DNA from: JAGVSZ01 sp963716855
Lineage (GTDB): Bacteria; Pseudomonadota; Gammaproteobacteria; Burkholderiales; SG8-39
DNA length: 64,000 nucleotides
Assembly: GCA_963716855.1 (NCBI GenBank)
Contig: CAVQUV010000019.1
Location: 186,001-250,000, forward strand
Reading direction: 5' to 3'
Shown here piece after piece: positions 25,041-33,851 of this stretch. Within the stretch, counting starts at the first letter, position 1. The number at the start of each line of letters is the position of its first letter. A program made the position numbers and the translations under genes. Below the pieces are notes generated by a model. That model was not told the DNA's origin. It made no database searches and saw only the letters and a program-made list of their open reading frames with translations.

Positions 25041-25771
25041 AGCATCAGCGCGCCGACGACGATGCACAGGCCGGCCGCGAGCCGACGCAGCGTGCCGACG
25101 CCGACGGCGTGCGCCAGGCGCACGCCTGCGACCACGCCGGCGAGCTCGAAGAGCGTGATCCACGCCGCCACGCCGAAGTCGATCGTGCCGTAGGCCAGGT
25201 TGCCGGCGGTGCCGAACACCGCTGCGACGATCTGCAGCACCTGGCTGGTACCAACGGCGGCGAGCGGGACGAACCCGGCGAGCACCATGATCGGCACCGA
25301 GAACAGCGGCCCGCCCGCGCCCGAGAGTCCCGAGCCGAACCCCGACACGGCGCCGACGCCGAGCAGCATCGCGCGCTCTGCCGGTGAGCGTCCGTCGCGA
25401 TGCCCCTCGTCGCGACGCGACGGCAGCAGGATGTAGGCGCCGGCAAAGATGATGATCGCCGCGATGATCAGTGCGAGCGGGCGGGCGTCGATGCGGGAGT
25501 TGGCCCACGCGCCCAGCACGCTGAACACCACCGCGCCGGCGCACACCGGGAACGTGATCCGCCAGTCGATCGACCCGCGGCGCTGGAAGAGGATCGTTCC
25601 GAGGATTCCGGTAAACGCGAAAGTGAACAGCGCCGTAGCGGTCGCACTGTGGACGGTGAGCCCGCCGAGATACGTCAACGCCGGAATCAGCAGGATCCCC
25701 CCGACGCCGACCGTGCCGATGAAGAGGCCGACGGCGACCGCGACCGCGGCGAGCAGGAGGTAGGCGGTCAA
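25025..25771 (-). CDS. TauE/SafE family membrane protein (sulfite/sulfoacetate exporter-like)
   Basis: This 248-aa protein has about seven or eight predicted membrane helices and the family pattern at the N terminus (GLFIGTVGVGGILLIPAL) and centre (AVSGFGSGLSGAGGPLFSVPIMV). TauE/SafE members are linked to export of sulfite or sulfoacetate during sulfonate breakdown. It lies 16 bp after the stand-alone FGW protein and overlaps the GcvT-like gene, so it belongs to the PanB-like operon. Sulfite release would fit sulfonate cleavage by the Rieske oxygenases. The start is probably TTG at 25771, with no strong ribosome site. Confidence 0.75.
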   Translation of the reverse strand: MTAYLLLAAVAVAVGLFIGTVGVGGILLIPALTYLGGLTVHSATATALFTFAFTGILGTILFQRRGSIDWRITFPVCAGAVVFSVLGAWANSRIDARPLALIIAAIIIFAGAYILLPSRRDEGHRDGRSPAERAMLLGVGAVSGFGSGLSGAGGPLFSVPIMVLAGFVPLAAVGTSQVLQIVAAVFGTAGNLAYGTIDFGVAAWITLFELAGVVAGVRLAHAVGVGTLRRLAAGLCIVVGALMLWRNL

Positions 25772-25787
25772 CGTGGGGGGCGAAACG

Positions 25788-26252
25788 TCAGCCGGCGGCG
25801 AACGCCTTCAGCTCGCTCGTGAGCAGAATGGAGAGCTGCTTCATCAGGGCGTAGCCGAGGCTGTGGTCCTCCTCCATCAGCGCGATGAGCCGCGCGCCGT
25901 TGAGGGCCAGGACCTCGCAGGGCGTGAGACAGTAGGCGGTCGCGATGCGGCGCTGCGTGGTCTCCACCAGCGCCGCCCAGCCGAACACCTCGCCGCGGCG
26001 GATGATCTCGCCGGCCGAGGTGTCGCGCCGGCCGACGCCGAGCGTGAACCGCACCGTGCCGTCGGCGAGAATGTAGAAGTCCTCGGCCGGGTCGCCGAGC
26101 GAGTAGATCCGCGTGTCCTGCGGGTAGCGTTCGCGCCGGGCGAGCAGCGCGAGCCGCGCGAGCTGCGCGCGCCCGAGCCCCGCGAAGAAGCGCGCCTCGC
26201 CGAGGACGTCCAGTTCCCCGGCGACGGCGGCGCCCGGCGCGCCGGAATTCAC
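25788..26252 (-). CDS. Stand-alone cyclic-nucleotide-type (FGW) domain protein
   Basis: This 154-aa protein is a single cNMP/CRP-type jelly roll without a DNA-binding domain. It shares GDPAEDFYIL and GEVFGWAALVETTQRR (FGW at 90-92) with the domains on the ferredoxin (4144) and permease (6215); GEVFGWAAL is identical to the ferredoxin copy. The canonical glutamate of cAMP sites is tryptophan here. The start is the GTG at 26252, overlapping the PanB-like stop (GTGA), so the two are translationally coupled. It may sense the same unknown ligand as the other two domains. Confidence 0.75.
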   Translation of the reverse strand: MNSGAPGAAVAGELDVLGEARFFAGLGRAQLARLALLARRERYPQDTRIYSLGDPAEDFYILADGTVRFTLGVGRRDTSAGEIIRRGEVFGWAALVETTQRRIATAYCLTPCEVLALNGARLIALMEEDHSLGYALMKQLSILLTSELKAFAAG

Positions 26253-27130
26253 TTCTTCTTCCAGCCCACGAGATCGCGGAAGCGCGCGAGCTCGTCCTCC
26301 TTCATGAACACCGTGTGCTCCTTGCCCGGGTAGACGCGCGAGCGCACCTCGTCGCGGTAGTCCGAGAGGCCCTTCTCCAGGATCGGCACCAGGTCGACGT
26401 AGATCTTCGAGTGCCGCGGCACGTGCGCCTCGTAGAGATGGAAGAGGTCCGAGCCGATGATGTGCACGCCGTGCGCGCGGTTGCCGGCGCCGAGGCTGAT
26501 CACCGGCACCGGGAGCGTCTCGGCGAGGTATTCGCATACCTCGGAAGTCGTCACCTCGCACATGATCGAGAAGCAGCCGGCGTCGACCATCGCCCAGGCG
26601 TCGTCGATCAGCTCCTTGGCGCGCTCCGCGGTCTTGCCCTGCGCGACGAATCCCCCGAGCTGCGGCATGCGCATGGGCGTGATGCCGATGTGCCCCTGCA
26701 CCGGGATGCCGGCCTTCACGATCGCCTCGATGTACTTCGCGTGGTGCTTGTTGCCCTCGCACTTCATCACCTCGGCCCCGCCCTGCGCGACGTACTTCGC
26801 GGCGTTGTCGACCGCCTGCTGCGCGGAGAGGTGGAAGCTCATGTAGGGCATGTCGACCATGCGCAGGCCGTACTTCGACCCGCGCTTGACCGCCTGCGCC
26901 ATGAACATCACCTCCTCGAACGACACCGAGGTGGTGGTCTCGTGGCCGAACAGCACCATGCCGCCGGTGTCCGAGACGCACAGGATGTCGATGCCCACCC
27001 GGTCGGCGATGATCGCGGTCTCGTAGTCGTACACCGCGAGCTGCACGATCGGCTCGCCCTTCTTCATCTTGTCGACGAGCGACGGGATGGTGACCTTCTT
27101 GCGCGTGGGCGCGGCAGGCTTCTCGGCCAT
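26249..27130 (-). CDS. PanB-like ketopantoate hydroxymethyltransferase family protein
   Basis: PanB transfers a hydroxymethyl group from methylene-tetrahydrofolate to a 2-oxo acid. In this 293-aa protein the active-site residues known from PanB are in place: D54 (VSDTGG), D93 (MVDMPYM), K123 and E125 (VMKCEG), and E192 (MCEV), together with GHIGITP and GGFVAQG. Surrounding sequence is divergent, and there is no panC or panD nearby. It heads an operon with an FGW sensor, a TauE-like exporter and a GcvT-like enzyme, behind a sigma-54 promoter. A dedicated C1-transfer role in this pathway is therefore as likely as pantothenate synthesis. The start ATG at 27130 follows AGGAGG. Confidence 0.8.
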   Translation of the reverse strand: MAEKPAAPTRKKVTIPSLVDKMKKGEPIVQLAVYDYETAIIADRVGIDILCVSDTGGMVLFGHETTTSVSFEEVMFMAQAVKRGSKYGLRMVDMPYMSFHLSAQQAVDNAAKYVAQGGAEVMKCEGNKHHAKYIEAIVKAGIPVQGHIGITPMRMPQLGGFVAQGKTAERAKELIDDAWAMVDAGCFSIMCEVTTSEVCEYLAETLPVPVISLGAGNRAHGVHIIGSDLFHLYEAHVPRHSKIYVDLVPILEKGLSDYRDEVRSRVYPGKEHTVFMKEDELARFRDLVGWKKK

Positions 27131-27180
27131 CGGTGTCCTCCTGGGGTGTATTGGAATGCGGGTTAAACGGACCTGCTGCA

Positions 27181-27195
27181 GCAAATCCTGTGCCG
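27181..27195 (-). promoter_or_regulatory. Sigma-54 (-24/-12) promoter of the PanB-like operon
   Basis: On the - strand the sequence reads CGGCACAGGATTTGC with GG and GC exactly 12 bases apart. The predicted start is near 27169, 39 bases before the ATG. The palindrome at 27247-27261 lies about 85 bp upstream of that start. Confidence 0.7.
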
Positions 27196-27246
27196 CACCC
27201 CTCTCCCTGCAATTACAACCGGCTGGACGGGCTGCCCCGGCGCGCT

Positions 27247-27261
27247 GTTTCGAAACGAAAC
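27247..27261. promoter_or_regulatory. Candidate activator site of the PanB-like operon
   Basis: GTTTCG-AAA-CGAAAC is a perfect palindrome of the same design as the site at 985. It sits between the end of the sigma-54 response regulator gene (27290) and the -24/-12 promoter. A further CGAAAC half site occurs near 27278. Confidence 0.6.
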
Positions 27262-27289
27262 CCGGAAGGGTTCCCCGCGAAACAGGACG

Positions 27290-28695
<1,406 letters not shown>

Positions 28696-28699
<4 letters not shown>

Positions 28700-29740
28700 G
28701 GATGCGCGCCGGGCGTCGCGGCGGGCAGCTCGATCACGAAGCAGGCGCCGCCACCGCGGATGATTCTCGGCGCGCAGCTCGCCGCCGAGCTCGTTCACGA
28801 TCTCGCGCGAGATCGTCAGGCCGAGCCCGGTGCCGACGCCGTCGGCCTTGGTGGTGAAGAAGGGCTCGAACACGCGGCCGAGGTGCTCGGGTGCGATTCC
28901 CGGTCCCACGTCGCGGATCTCGAGTACCGCGCGCGCACCGCGGCGCACGCCGGTCACGGTCACCCGGCCCTCGCCGTCCATCGCCTGCGCGGCGTTGAGC
29001 AGGACGTTGAACACGACCTGCTCGAGCTGGCTCGGCTGCGCGAGCGCGGCGAGGTCGGGATCGATCGCCACCTCGACCGCGACCGCTTGCGCACCGCCGC
29101 GGTGGCGGAACAGCGCGGCGGTGTCCTCGACGATCGGCGCGAGCGCGACCGGCTTGAGCGGGCCCTCGCGCACGCGCGAGAAGTCGGTCAGCGTGCGGGT
29201 GATCGCGAGCACCCGTGCGATGTTCGACTGGATCGAGGCGAGGCCGCGCTCGAGCATCTCGGGCGAGGCGCCGCGCCTGGACCGCAGGATCTGCACCATC
29301 GAGTCGATCGCCGCGAGCGGGTTGCTCACCTCGTGGCACACGCCGGCCACCATGAACCCGAGCGAGGCGAGGCGCGTCGTCTGCACGTCCTGGAGCGTGC
29401 GCTCGGCGAACGGCGCCTCGTCGACCACCGTGAGCACCGTGCCCCACCGGGTGGGCTGCGCCGTCAGGCGCTCCTGCACGAGCGCGCCGTCCGCCTGGCG
29501 CGCGACCGGCACGTCGCGCGCGGCGCCGAGATCGCCGGCGAGCGCGGCGTAGTACTCGGGGAACAACGCATCGAACCCGGTCCCGGCCGCGCCCTCGCGC
29601 GCGCGCGCGCGCATCGCGGCGCTGGCGTGCAGCACGCGCCCGTCCGCGGCGACGACCATGACCGGCACCGGAAGCGTCTCGAGCACGGCGAGCGGGCCCG
29701 CCGCGCGGGGCGCGTCGCGCCGGGTCGCGCCGGCCGTCAT
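28696..29740 (-). CDS. PAS-type cytoplasmic sensor histidine kinase (+1 frameshift near C terminus)
   Basis: This kinase of about 347 aa has no membrane segments. Residues 20-120 look like a PAS domain (LETLPVPVMVVAADGRVLHAS). The phosphorylation site is in VAGVCHEVSNPLAAI, followed by the N box (NVLLNAAQAM), G1 (DVGPGIAPE), F box (FEPFFTTK) and G2 (GTGLGLTIS). The frame breaks after RAENHP near 28758: one extra base hides the expected GGGACFVIELPAATPGAHP and its stop, which overlaps the regulator start. The span is whole codons plus one base. Without the correction the kinase reads on into nonsense sequence. The start overlaps the MFS stop (ATGA), so three genes form one coupled unit. Confidence 0.85.
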
Positions 29741-30972
29741 GCGGACGCCTCGCGCGAGGCAACCGGGACACGCAGGGAGCGCTCGTCGATCGGCAGGCAT
29801 GCGAGCGCAGCCACCACGCTCGCGCCGATCGCGACGATCCAGACCGCGGTGTAGCTGCCGGTGGTGTCGAACGCGTAGCCGCCGAGCCAGACCCCCGCGA
29901 ACGCCCCCACCTGATGGCCGAGCCAGGCGATGCTGAACAGCGTCGACAGGTACTGCACGCCGAAGATCTGCGCGACGAGCGAGTTGGTGAGCGGCACGGT
30001 GCCGAGCCACGTGAACCCCAATACGATCGCGAACAGCGCGATGGTCCAGGTCGACAGCGGCAGCAGCACGAACGCGGCGATCGCGATGGCGCGGAGCCAG
30101 TAGATCGCGCCGAGCAGATGCTTCTTGCTGTAGCGATCGCCCAGGTATCCGCACAGGAACGATCCGGCGACGTTCGCGAGGCCGATCGCCGCCAGCGCGG
30201 TCATCCCCTCGAGCGCGGTCCCGCCGCGGTCGACGAGGTAGGCCGGCAGGTGGACCATGATGAAGAGCGTCTGGAAGCCGCAGACGAGGAAGCTGCCCGT
30301 CAGCAGCCAGAACCCCTTGTGGTTCGCGGCCTCCCGCAGCGCCTGTCCGATCCCCTGCCCGGCGGCGTGGGGGTGGATCGTCCGGCCCGCGAGCGCGGCG
30401 GCGAGCGGCACGATCAGGAATGCGGAGGCGGCGAGCACGAGCAGCGCGTTGAGCCAGCCGAACTGCGAGATCAGGGTCTGCGAGTACGGCAGCATCGCGA
30501 ACTGGCCGATCGATCCGCCCGCGCCGGCGATGCCGAGCGCGATCGTGCGGCGTTCTGGCGGCGCGCGCCGGCCGACCACGCCGAGCACGACGCCGAAGCT
30601 GCACGCGCTCAGGCCGATCCCGATGAGGAGCCCGGTCGACAGGCCGAGCTCCAGGCCGGTGTTCGAGTAGGCCATCAGGACCAGGCCGGCCGCGTAGCAG
30701 AGTCCGCCGACGACGAGCACGCGGCCCGCGCCGAAGCGGTCGGCGATCGCGCCGACAAACGGCTGCGCGAGGCCCCACATCAGGTTTTGCAGTGCAATGG
30801 CGGCGGAGAAGGTCTCGCGCCCCCAGCCGAGCGCGCTGCACATCGGCTGCAGGAACAGGCCGAAGCCCTGACGCGTGCCGAGCGCGAGGAACAGGATTGC
30901 GCTGGCAGACACCAATACGACCGTCGGCGTGCGCCAACCGCCGGGCCCGGGCGTTCCTGAGAGGGCGTTCAT
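29737..30972 (-). CDS. MFS transporter, oxalate/formate antiporter-like
   Basis: This 411-aa inner-membrane protein has about twelve predicted helices. The N-terminal half carries GTRQGFGLFLQPM and, after helix 2, GAIADRFGAGRVL, a typical MFS loop motif; the second loop motif is GYLGDRYSKKHLL. It resembles the monocarboxylate/oxalate-formate group. It is the first gene of the transporter-kinase-regulator unit, joined to the kinase by ATGA. The kinase has no membrane sensor of its own, so the transporter could report substrate flux to it, as UhpC does for UhpB; this is inference. Export or import direction is unknown. Confidence 0.85.
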   Translation of the reverse strand: MNALSGTPGPGGWRTPTVVLVSASAILFLALGTRQGFGLFLQPMCSALGWGRETFSAAIALQNLMWGLAQPFVGAIADRFGAGRVLVVGGLCYAAGLVLMAYSNTGLELGLSTGLLIGIGLSACSFGVVLGVVGRRAPPERRTIALGIAGAGGSIGQFAMLPYSQTLISQFGWLNALLVLAASAFLIVPLAAALAGRTIHPHAAGQGIGQALREAANHKGFWLLTGSFLVCGFQTLFIMVHLPAYLVDRGGTALEGMTALAAIGLANVAGSFLCGYLGDRYSKKHLLGAIYWLRAIAIAAFVLLPLSTWTIALFAIVLGFTWLGTVPLTNSLVAQIFGVQYLSTLFSIAWLGHQVGAFAGVWLGGYAFDTTGSYTAVWIVAIGASVVAALACLPIDERSLRVPVASREASA

Positions 30973-31010
30973 GAGGCGGACGAGTCTAGCGGGTTTTCGA
31001 TGCCCCGGAC

Positions 31011-31147
31011 TCAGCTCGTGAGCCGTCGGTGGATGTCCGCCGCCTTTTCGACCCGCTTGATCTTGAGGTTCGTCCCCTCGGCCCAGCGCGTCAGCTCGAA
31101 CGCCGCCGCCGATGACGAGGATGTCGACCTCCTCCTCGACGAAATCC
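31011..31147 (-). pseudogene. aprA: Degenerate N-terminal fragment of adenylylsulfate reductase alpha (aprA)
   Basis: On the - strand, directly after the sat stop, the sequence reads EDFVEEEVDILVIGGG in one frame and, one base shifted, AFELTRWAEGTNLKIKRVEKA in another, then stops. This is the FAD-binding N terminus of AprA, with about seven residues missing between the halves. There is no usable start codon and nothing of the rest of the roughly 600-residue protein; the MFS gene begins 38 bp beyond. AprA with Sat would convert sulfite to sulfate through APS. The fragment indicates that an aprA once followed sat here and was lost. Similarity was judged by eye from known family sequences. Confidence 0.6.
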
Positions 31148-32359
31148 TCAGCGGGCCGAATGGCCCGCCAGTTTCACTTCCACCTTCTCCTCCAGGCCGG
31201 CGTAGTACGCGCGCAGCACCTCGAGCACTTCGGGCCGGCTGAACTCGGCCGGCACCGCGGATCCTTCGGACAGCCACTTGCGCAGCTTCGTCCCCGACAC
31301 GAGGAGGCGATCGGCGTCGTCGTGCGGGCAGGTGCGCGCGGAGGCCATGCCCCCGCACTTGTAGCACCAGAACGTCCAGTCGATCTTGAGCGGCTGGGTC
31401 TCGAGCGCGCCTTTCGGGATCTCGTCGAAGATCCGGTGCGCGTCGAACGGGCCGTAGTAGCTCCCCACGCCGGCGTGGTCGCGCCCGACGATCAGGTGCG
31501 AGCAGCCGTAGTTCTGGCGGAAGAGCGCATGGAGCAGCGCCTCGCGCGGGCCGGCGTAGCGCATGTCGAGCGGGTAGCCCGCGTGGATCACCGTGTCCTT
31601 GCGGAAGTACCGCTCGATCAGGACGCCGATCGCCTTCGCGCGCACGTCGGCGGGGATGTCGCCGGGCTTGAGGTTGCCGAGCAGCGAGTGGATCAGCACG
31701 CCGTCGCAGGTCTCGATCGCCACCTTGGCGAGGTACTCGTGCGAGCGGTGCATCGGGTTGCGCGTCTGGAACGCGGCCACCTTCGACCATCCGAGCGTCT
31801 CGAACGCGGCGCGCGTCTGCGCCGGCGTCATGAACAGATCGCCGTAATGCGCGTTGAAGCCGCCGTCCGAGAGCACCTTCACCGGCCCGGCGAGGTTGAC
31901 CTCGCCCTGCTCCATGACCATCTTCACGCCCGGATGCTCGGCGTCGGTGGTGCGGAAGACCGACATGCATTCGTGCGCCTTGTCGATCGCGTACTTCTCG
32001 GTGACGCGCATCGTCGCGAGGAGGCTGCCGTCGTCGGGATCGGCGAGCGCGACCTCCGCGCCGGTCTTGATGCCGTCCGCCGCCGCCTGGCCCGCGGAGA
32101 GCGTGATCGGGATCGGCCAGAAGAGGCCGTTCGCCATCCGGTATCCGTCGCACACGCCCTGCCAGTCGGCGTGGGTCATGAACCCGTCGAGCGGCGTGAA
32201 CCCGCCGATCCCGAGCATGACCAGGTCGCCCTTTTCGCGCGAGCTCACGCGCAGCGCCGGCAGCGAGCGGGCGCGCGTGCGCTCGGCGGCGACCGCGTCA
32301 CCGTCGAGCAGCAGGGGCTTTAGACGCCCGCCCCCATGGGGGCTGACGAGTCCGGGCAT
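31148..32359 (-). CDS. sat: Sulfate adenylyltransferase (ATP sulfurylase, dissimilatory type)
   Basis: This 403-aa single-chain enzyme makes APS from ATP and sulfate, or ATP from APS and pyrophosphate in sulfur oxidisers. The nucleotide site QTRNPMHRSHEYL and the second motif VGRDHAGVG are intact. A C-x2-C...C-x-H group (CYKCGGMASARTCPH) suggests the zinc seen in prokaryotic Sat proteins. The start MPGLVSPHG at 32359 has GGAGG upstream. The gene ends next to an aprA remnant, so the indirect sulfite-to-sulfate route would be broken at this locus unless aprBA exists elsewhere. Sat may then serve assimilation. A divergent small gene starts 174 bp away. Confidence 0.92.
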   Translation of the reverse strand: MPGLVSPHGGGRLKPLLLDGDAVAAERTRARSLPALRVSSREKGDLVMLGIGGFTPLDGFMTHADWQGVCDGYRMANGLFWPIPITLSAGQAAADGIKTGAEVALADPDDGSLLATMRVTEKYAIDKAHECMSVFRTTDAEHPGVKMVMEQGEVNLAGPVKVLSDGGFNAHYGDLFMTPAQTRAAFETLGWSKVAAFQTRNPMHRSHEYLAKVAIETCDGVLIHSLLGNLKPGDIPADVRAKAIGVLIERYFRKDTVIHAGYPLDMRYAGPREALLHALFRQNYGCSHLIVGRDHAGVGSYYGPFDAHRIFDEIPKGALETQPLKIDWTFWCYKCGGMASARTCPHDDADRLLVSGTKLRKWLSEGSAVPAEFSRPEVLEVLRAYYAGLEEKVEVKLAGHSAR

Positions 32360-32425
32360 TGGGTTGCCTCCCTCCGGGGAGGGGCTATTCTGCGCAGCCC
32401 CCCCGGAGGCCACAACGCAGACCTT

Positions 32426-32441
32426 TTGATTGGCCGATCAA
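32426..32441. promoter_or_regulatory. Inverted repeat between divergent sat and the 32533 gene
   Basis: TTGAT-TGGCCG-ATCAA is a perfect 5-bp inverted repeat with a 6-base spacer. The spacing is too long for an FNR box. It may be an operator for one or both divergent genes. Confidence 0.3.
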
Positions 32442-32532
32442 GGGGCCTGATTCGCCGATTCGTCACGCCGGGTCGGCGAGCCGCTGGTCGCTACCAATCT
32501 GGCTTGCTAGACTCCGAAGCGCTCGAGCCGTC

Positions 32533-32838
32533 ATGGACAAGCAGGCGTTCAAGCCCGATACCCGCTACACCCTCGCGTGCCGCGACGCGCAGGGCCGCGT
32601 CCGACCGCTCAACTTGTACGTCTACCGGGTGTACGACCAGTTCATGGTCGCCCGCGAGGCGGGCGCCAGCGGCCTCGTCCGCAAGGTCGCCTACGACGCG
32701 GTCGAGCGCATCGTCAAGGAAACCGAGGTCGCGCCGGAGGCGCGCTACTTCCTGCCGGCGGGCGTCCTCGACGAGAAGAACTGGCGCGACCGCAGCGTGA
32801 TGCAGCACTACGCATCGGCGCCGGGACGGGGCAAGTGA
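32533..32838 (+). CDS. Small conserved-looking protein of unknown function
   Basis: This 101-aa soluble protein (MDKQAFKPDTRYTLACRD..., with LNLYVYRVYDQFMVARE and a C-terminal DEKNWRDRSVMQHY) has no membrane helix or signal peptide. I do not recognise the family. Its TGA overlaps the ATG of the ChrB-like gene (TGATG), so the two are translationally coupled and probably act together. Codon use looks like that of its neighbours. Confidence 0.6.
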   Translation: MDKQAFKPDTRYTLACRDAQGRVRPLNLYVYRVYDQFMVAREAGASGLVRKVAYDAVERIVKETEVAPEARYFLPAGVLDEKNWRDRSVMQHYASAPGRGK

Positions 32839-33837
32839 TGGCGCGGGCGGCGACGGAGCCCACCGAGGCGGCCGCAGGCGACGGCCGGCGCTGGCTGGCG
32901 GTGGTCGCCCAGCTGCCGGTCGACGACGCCGCGGGGCGGATGAAGGTCCTGCGCATGCTCGAGACGCTCGGCTGCGCGGTTCTGCGCGACGGCGTCTACC
33001 TGCTGCCGGACAGCGCCGACAGCCGCAAGGGCCTGCAACGGCTCGTCGACTACGTCGCGCGCATCCACGGTTCGGCGCACCTGCTCGCCGTCCGCAGCGC
33101 CGACGAGGCCCAGACGCGGCAGTTCCGCGGCCTGTTCGACCGCTCGGCCAAGTACCGCGAGCTCATCAAGACGGTGGACTCTCTGAAGGCGGGATTCGGC
33201 GTTTCCGACCCCTCGGCGATCCGGCACGTGCTGATGAAGCAGCGTCAGGAGTTCGACGCGATCGGCACGCTCGATTTCTTCGAATCCCCCCTCAAGGCGA
33301 AGGCCGAGACCGTGCTCGCCGAGATGGAGGAGAAGGTCCACGGGATGATCTTCCCGGACGACGCGCCGCGCTCGCCGGAGGCCGGCGTGGCGCGGTCCAA
33401 CCGCCGGTACTTCCGCCGCGCGTGGGCGACCCGCACGCCGCTCTTCGTCGATCGCCTCGCGTCGGCGTGGCTGATCCGCCGCTTCATCGATCCCGAGGCG
33501 ATCATGGTGTGGCTCGACGGCCGCAAGGAGTGCCCCGCGACCGCGGTGAGCTTCGCGTTCGAGGGCGCGACGTTCCGCAACAGCAAGACCCGCGTGACGT
33601 ACGAAGAGCTCCTCACGAGCTTCAAGCTGCGAGAAGAACATCGCGCTGGCGAAGATCGGGCGCATCGTCCACGCGCTCGACGCCAGCGACCTGACCGTGG
33701 CCGAGGCCGCCGGCGTGGCCACGCTCCTGAACGGCGCGAAGCGTCGCGCCGAGAGCGACGACGCGCTGCTCGCGGAGAGCGAGAAGACCTTCGACCTGCT
33801 GTACGAGGCGTACTTCGAGGTGCCGGCCAAGGCCTAG
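32838..33837 (+). CDS. ChrB-like chromate-resistance protein (+1 frameshift near 33632)
   Basis: This protein of about 332 aa resembles ChrB: an N-terminal PaaX-like part (WLAVVAQLPVDDAAGRMKVLRMLETLGCAVLRDGVYLLP) and a C-terminal chromate-resistance domain (RTPLFVDRLASAWLIRRFIDPEA, ECPATAVSFAFEGATF). After TSFKL one extra base breaks the frame; skipping it restores EKNIALAKIGRIVHALDAS...FDLLYEAYFEVPAKA with a stop at 33835. The span is whole codons plus one base. No chrA transporter lies in this window, so a role other than chromate resistance, such as a stress or metal-linked regulator, remains open. Confidence 0.75.
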
Positions 33838-33851
33838 CCGCACGCGACCGA

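Noticed and set aside
31000..31242. A + strand 80-codon open frame between the MFS gene and sat.
   Set aside because: It is antisense to the aprA remnant and the end of sat and shows no family features.
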